Source: Acholeplasmatales bacterium (GTDB lineage: Bacteria > Bacillota_I > Bacilli_A > Acholeplasmatales > Anaeroplasmataceae). Taken from it: a stretch of 37,083 nucleotides of DNA. The translations under genes and the position numbers were made by a program. The stretch's first letter is position 1; every line of letters begins with the position of its first letter. The stretch spans positions 1 to 37,083 of the forward strand of contig JAFXXC010000024.1 of assembly GCA_017542485.1 (NCBI GenBank), read 5' to 3'. Positions 32,487 through 37,083 of the stretch are shown piece by piece. The notes beneath the pieces were generated by a model. That model saw only the letters and a list, made by a program, of their open reading frames with translations. It did not search any database and was not told where the DNA came from.

Positions 32487-35309
32487 ATGGGTAATTTTTT
32501 CCTTCAACTATTTGGAATAGGAAATAAAATAATTAAAATAGATAAATTATCGATAGGACCTATTGAAATAAATGATAGTAACGATAAAGACTTTATTAAT
32601 CAAAAAGCAGATTCAGATATTCAATATATTTTAGATAATTTTAATGGTGAAGATGTTGATAGAATTAAATATTTGAAGTTTGTTTCCGAAAAGAAGGAGG
32701 CAGAATTTAAAAACATAATTAATACATTAATAAAAGATAAAATAGACTTATTTAATAAAGTCGAAAAAAAAGAAGATATTGAAGCTTTAAGGAATGAATT
32801 GCAAGAAGAAATTAGAAAAAAATTGCAGACTTTTTTATCTAATAATGATAATATTGATAAAGGTATTATTGAAAATTTAAAAATGCAAAAGCCAAGCAAT
32901 ATTTATTATAGTATGCTTGATTCAAACGATAAAAGTAAAGTGTTGAATATTATTAAGGGTGATAAAGATAAACCATGTGCTAAAGAAAGATTTAAAATCT
33001 TTATTTCAGCATCTACTGAAGATGAACATGGTAATAAAACTCGTGAATATGAACTTGCTAAAAGAATAAAGGATTTTTTTAAATTGTTCAATATCGGCGT
33101 ATTTTGGTGGGAAGATAATGAATTAGAAAGAGATTTTAACTCGATATCTACAAAAATTTCTGTTGGACTAGGTTTTTCATCAATATTTTTGAGTTTGGCT
33201 TTTGATAAGTCATTAGATACGTTAAACGATAATAAAAAAATACCAGATGATTATTTTAGCTATGAAGTAAAAACTTTTAATGCTTTATTGAAAGAAGAAA
33301 AATATTCAAATTATTATTACAAAAATATATTAACTAATGAAGAAATAGTAAAATACGCACCAAAGAATAGTGATAGGGTATTATATTTCTTTTCAAATAA
33401 AGAAAGAGCCCATGATAAATGTAAGTGCTTAGACAATAATAAATGCATTTTTATTGATAACGAAACAAAAGACAATGATATTTTAAAATCTATTCTAGAA
33501 AGAATTTGCCTAGATCAATTCAAAGATAAAATAAGTAAATCAGACATAGAAACATTTATAAAAGATGAGACTCAATTAATATTTAATAATGAAGAGAAGT
33601 ATTTCACTTCTGGTGATTGTAAATATAACAATTACCATTTTGAATATACTATTATGAATAGTAAAACTGGAGAAATTGAGAAAAATAAATTCAGATTTAT
33701 AAATGCTGATAATAAAGTATTTTTAATTGCAAATGAATGGTGTGAATCAAAGATAATTGCAAATATAAATGGAACAAACGCTAACGATACTGAGGATTTA
33801 AAATATGACCATATTGTTGTAAAAAAATGTGATGGATGTATTAATCCAAAATCGATAGAAAACTGGGAAACAAATTCGAATGACATCAACATTTTAGATT
33901 ATTACTATGATAATAATAAAAATGATTCAAATAAGGCAACTATGTTTAAAAATTTTGGAAGATTTGATTTAGACATAGATTCATCAAAACATAGTAATTC
34001 AGGATTCTTGGAATTATATAAAGGTACAAAGCTTGTTGATACATATATATTTATTATTAATTATTATGAAAAGAAAATAATAAAATATAAGGTTAAAAAA
34101 TCATTTAGAAAAGTTCGATTTACATTTTCTGAATCTCTACCTGTAGATCTAAGAGTTAATGTCAAGTTTTCAAAGAATTTACCACCTATTAAAAAGGATT
34201 ATAACAAATATAAAACTATAATAGGAAAGGGGAAATCCACATTAACTATAAAAAAAGAAGCACGACATAATTATTATCGTCTTTCACCTGATGATGCTTA
34301 TAAAAATTTTATAACTTTAATGGAAGAAAGCAGTGAAAAATCCAAAAATCACTTTTTTGACCAAATAGCAAATATTGGTAGTGAAAAGAAACCAAACTTA
34401 TGCCATATAAAAGATAAGGCATTAGTTAATGTTGCGATTGTAGGTCAAACATCTGTTGGAAAGTCATTTTTTATTTCAAAACTATTAAATGTAAAGAGTA
34501 TGGGTGAACTAAAAGCAATTCCACAACTAAGTTACATTAATGATTTTTTGTCAAATTATGGATTTAGTGTTGAAGTTGATAATAAAAGTGATAATTATAA
34601 CAAATTAACTACTGGCAAAGATAATAAAGGTAATAGTTTAGGAAGTAATCATAAAACATATCTTGATTATAAATCAGAGCCATTCGAAAGTGTTCCTAAG
34701 GCTACAGAAGGTTATCACATTTTACCACCATGTTCTATTGTCGTTAAGAAGAATACTGACAAGGATGAAACAATTAAAAAAATAGTATTTAATGATACTC
34801 CAGGTGAATTAATTAAAAATAAAACTAATTATGAAAATGTAATTGCTAAAAACGATGTTATTATTCTACTAGTAAATAACAATAGAGATGTATTAAAGGC
34901 AAGTAAAGAATTTGTTGATTATGCTTTCAAAGATGGTTCATTAAAGAGAAAAATGATTTTGGTCGTTTATTCCCAATTTGATAATTTTGAAAATAATTAT
35001 GATATTAATTCGTATATAATGCATAAATTTAACAATTATAAAAAAACTTTTTATAAATCAGAATATTATTATTACATAAATATGTTTTCAAAAGAGGTTG
35101 AAAATCTTTTGAGAATCCAAGATGCCTCAAATATTGTTGAGACAGTAAATAGAAATCCATATTATAAGTATTTTTGTGTTTCATCTATTGGTTCAAAAGA
35201 TACTATTTTTGAAATCGATGGTGAAAAGTATTATAAATATATAAATGAAAAAAGAGGATTTGAAAATATAATTATTTGGTTATTTTATCAATTAGGAATA
35301 GTTAAATAA
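32487..35309 (+). CDS. TIR domain - P-loop GTPase fusion protein
   Basis: The 940-residue protein opens with LQLFGIGN (6-13) and a helical region to 160. A TIR-like domain follows (about 168-340): RFKIFISASTEDE, ELAKRIKDFF, IGVFWWED and FSYEVKTF, where Glu260 is a candidate NADase glutamate. A beta-rich middle (about 360-620) is unrecognised. The C-terminal GTPase has G1 VGQTSVGKS (about 652-660), G3 DTPG (770-773) and a G4-like VVYSQFD (about 825-831), where N/TKxD is not canonical. TIR enzymes often deplete NAD in defence, and the GTPase would be the switch. No TM segment. Confidence 0.75.
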   Translation: MGNFFLQLFGIGNKIIKIDKLSIGPIEINDSNDKDFINQKADSDIQYILDNFNGEDVDRIKYLKFVSEKKEAEFKNIINTLIKDKIDLFNKVEKKEDIEALRNELQEEIRKKLQTFLSNNDNIDKGIIENLKMQKPSNIYYSMLDSNDKSKVLNIIKGDKDKPCAKERFKIFISASTEDEHGNKTREYELAKRIKDFFKLFNIGVFWWEDNELERDFNSISTKISVGLGFSSIFLSLAFDKSLDTLNDNKKIPDDYFSYEVKTFNALLKEEKYSNYYYKNILTNEEIVKYAPKNSDRVLYFFSNKERAHDKCKCLDNNKCIFIDNETKDNDILKSILERICLDQFKDKISKSDIETFIKDETQLIFNNEEKYFTSGDCKYNNYHFEYTIMNSKTGEIEKNKFRFINADNKVFLIANEWCESKIIANINGTNANDTEDLKYDHIVVKKCDGCINPKSIENWETNSNDINILDYYYDNNKNDSNKATMFKNFGRFDLDIDSSKHSNSGFLELYKGTKLVDTYIFIINYYEKKIIKYKVKKSFRKVRFTFSESLPVDLRVNVKFSKNLPPIKKDYNKYKTIIGKGKSTLTIKKEARHNYYRLSPDDAYKNFITLMEESSEKSKNHFFDQIANIGSEKKPNLCHIKDKALVNVAIVGQTSVGKSFFISKLLNVKSMGELKAIPQLSYINDFLSNYGFSVEVDNKSDNYNKLTTGKDNKGNSLGSNHKTYLDYKSEPFESVPKATEGYHILPPCSIVVKKNTDKDETIKKIVFNDTPGELIKNKTNYENVIAKNDVIILLVNNNRDVLKASKEFVDYAFKDGSLKRKMILVVYSQFDNFENNYDINSYIMHKFNNYKKTFYKSEYYYYINMFSKEVENLLRIQDASNIVETVNRNPYYKYFCVSSIGSKDTIFEIDGEKYYKYINEKRGFENIIIWLFYQLGIVK

Positions 35310-35323
35310 AAGGTTGTGATTTT

Positions 35324-37083
35324 ATGAAAAAATTTTATGGAGCTGTTATTATATCAGATTCAGGAAGCTCACAAGGATTATATAAATATGATAATGGTAG
35401 AATTGTTGAAGATTCAGAAGAAAATTCATATATTTTTATCCCTGAATCAGATGACGAAATTGAATCATTTATATATAATAAAAAGCTTGGCGAAAATGGA
35501 ACTGCTATAATATCATCAAATAAATCAATTAATCGTAAAAAGGGTATTGCTTTATACGAGATTTTTGATGAGCCTCAAAATGGTAAACATATTATTGATT
35601 ATGCCAAAAGTTCTATGCCTGAATGGGCTAAAAACATTAAATTAGATTATAGGATATTATCTAATGAACTATCAAAAACTAATTGGTTAATTGATAAAAA
35701 ATATAATGTTACCGATGATGATTATATAATGATTATTAAATTAATTGATGATTTATTATTAAATAAGAATGTTGTTATTTCAGGGAATGAATCATTTGAT
35801 ATATTATATAAAACACTTAAAGTTTTACCATTTGATATAGCAAATAAGTTTTCATTTATTATTAATGGAACAACAAAAAGAATGTTTAATACTAATAATA
35901 TATCATGTACAAATCTAGATATTGATAAGCTTAAATCTTTAGAATTAAATGCAAATGTAGTCATTTATGATTCTTTACTAAAAGAAGAACCTATTAAATT
36001 ATCAAATGATTTACCAGTTTTTCTTAAAGAATTATATAAATCAGGTATTACTAGTTTTAATTTATTAATTAATAAATTAAATGAGTATTCTAGAATTCAA
36101 GGAATAGATTATTTTAATATTAAAGATATTAATGAATTGAATTTGTTTATCAATAATTCTCGTTTTATTCATTATTCTGAATCATTTAGTAGTGATGGAA
36201 ATATTTATTTAGACGAATTAGTTAAGCAATATAATAATTCTAATAAAGATACATCAATTAACAAAATATTTATCAATATTTTATCTGATATAGCATTTAG
36301 CAATAAATGGAAATATGTTGATGAAAATGGTAAAAAAATACTTTCTAATTATTCTAATGAATTAGTTTTACCAAATAAGTTTGATATTAATAAAATATTT
36401 GATTTGTTAAATAATTTTGATGATATTAGGGATGCATTAAAATATATTGAATTTTTGAATAATTTTAGTACATGCAAAAATGAAATAGAAAAAGCAATGT
36501 ATGGTAAGAATATAATATTAAAAGATGATCATAAGATAATAAGACATTTAGTTGAGTCAAATTTTGATAGTGTGTTAAGTAATATAGATAATAAAAATGA
36601 ATATAATCAGGATTATATATCATATGTAGCTTCAGCTTTTTCTAAATATAATTTTGATAAAAAATGTGATTATTTAATAAAATATAAAATTAACATGTTA
36701 TTAGATTATTTAGATATAGAAAGTAAAACTTTAAATAATTTAAATAATTTAATTAAATACACTAAAGTAGTTGAAATATTTAATAATAAAGAATCAAAGA
36801 AAAAATATGATATTATTATTAAAGATTGGATTGATTCATTACTAAAGAATAATAATTTAATCAATAATTTTATTAATGAATATGATTTATTAGATTCTGA
36901 TAGTAAGTTATCAATTAAAGATATTTATAGTAGTGTTTTATCTAATGTATTATTTAGCAATAATTGGTTTAATATCAGTATAGATTCAAAAGATAAAATT
37001 AAAAATTGTAATATATTAATTAAGCATCCAAATGAGTTTAATTTAAATGATTTTGTTGAAATAATTAATAATGTTAGAAAAGA
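35324..37083 (+). CDS. Large partial protein, possible GAP1-like GTPase-associated protein
   Basis: The frame is open from ATG 35324 to the window edge, 586 codons without a stop, so the 3' end is missing. The N-terminus (MKKFYGAVIISDSGSSQGLY) and the segment VLPFDIANKFSFIING at about 167-182 recall GTPase-associated protein 1 (GAP1) families, which accompany GTPases in conflict systems. I recall this pattern only loosely. The rest is helical and Asn/Asp/Lys/Ile-rich. Two segments 219 residues apart (IFINILSDIAFSNKW near 315 and IYSSVLSNVLFSNNW near 534) look like copies of one repeat. It follows the TIR-GTPase gene by 14 bp. Confidence 0.6.
   Translation, partial: MKKFYGAVIISDSGSSQGLYKYDNGRIVEDSEENSYIFIPESDDEIESFIYNKKLGENGTAIISSNKSINRKKGIALYEIFDEPQNGKHIIDYAKSSMPEWAKNIKLDYRILSNELSKTNWLIDKKYNVTDDDYIMIIKLIDDLLLNKNVVISGNESFDILYKTLKVLPFDIANKFSFIINGTTKRMFNTNNISCTNLDIDKLKSLELNANVVIYDSLLKEEPIKLSNDLPVFLKELYKSGITSFNLLINKLNEYSRIQGIDYFNIKDINELNLFINNSRFIHYSESFSSDGNIYLDELVKQYNNSNKDTSINKIFINILSDIAFSNKWKYVDENGKKILSNYSNELVLPNKFDINKIFDLLNNFDDIRDALKYIEFLNNFSTCKNEIEKAMYGKNIILKDDHKIIRHLVESNFDSVLSNIDNKNEYNQDYISYVASAFSKYNFDKKCDYLIKYKINMLLDYLDIESKTLNNLNNLIKYTKVVEIFNNKESKKKYDIIIKDWIDSLLKNNNLINNFINEYDLLDSDSKLSIKDIYSSVLSNVLFSNNWFNISIDSKDKIKNCNILIKHPNEFNLNDFVEIINNVRK

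Noticed and set aside
35722..35964. Minus-strand 80-codon frame
   Set aside because: It is antisense to the long plus-strand partial gene that runs uninterrupted to the window edge. It has low-complexity, AT-driven composition.

Overview
The window is AT-rich, densely packed chromosomal DNA from a low-GC Firmicutes-type bacterium. It reads with the standard code (Trp is TGG) and uses strong AGGAGG-type ribosome binding sites. Several gene orders are typical of Bacilli: alaS-ruvX-DUF1292-O-methyltransferase, and recN/ung/mnmA/recD2 in a row. Two [FeFe] hydrogenases and no respiratory genes suggest a strict fermentative anaerobe, probably an uncultured gut Bacilli or Mollicutes-related lineage. 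The taxonomic placement is inference. I saw no tRNA, rRNA, insertion sequence or CRISPR array.

Region 1 (1-13.1 kb) is core housekeeping: recN (partial), ung, mnmA, recD2, a small convergent XRE regulator, then a promoter and alaS-ruvX-DUF1292-methyltransferase-DEDDh exonuclease-mscS. It ends with a membrane protein and a convergent hslO. Region 2 (13.1-15.8 kb) holds an RDD membrane protein, a PucR-type HTH protein and an MsmK/UgpC-type ABC ATPase whose leader carries two palindromes. Region 3 (15.8-23.8 kb) is hydrogen metabolism. An HD-GYP protein lies 11 bp before a group B-like [FeFe] hydrogenase. After a terminator comes a four-gene NAD(P)H-linked hydrogenase operon (HndA/NuoE, a cysteine-poor HndB, HndC/NuoF, HndD catalytic subunit).

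Region 4 (23.8-26.8 kb) begins with a 391-bp gap containing a near-consensus promoter that faces no gene. It continues with a CvpA-like membrane protein, an XRE regulator with an insertion in its HTH domain, and two lipoproteins.

Region 5 (26.8 kb to the right edge) is the most interesting part. It is one co-directional gene run that looks like an undescribed nucleotide-dependent conflict or membrane-remodelling system. In order it encodes: a helical protein; a second helical protein that resembles eukaryotic/archaeal ESCRT-III (Snf7/CHMP) subunits; a Vps4/katanin-like AAA ATPase; a trypsin-like serine protease; a RuvB-like AAA ATPase; a two-TM membrane protein; a 940-residue TIR-P-loop GTPase fusion; and a large partial protein that may be GAP1-like. 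The AAA ATPase, the protease and the RuvB-like protein each begin with a roughly 70-residue helical domain that looks like an MIT domain. This suggests that the ESCRT-III-like protein recruits three effectors through one type of docking domain. The membrane protein and the TIR-GTPase share the peptide LQLFGIGN. These assignments come from reading motifs by eye and need profile or structure comparison.
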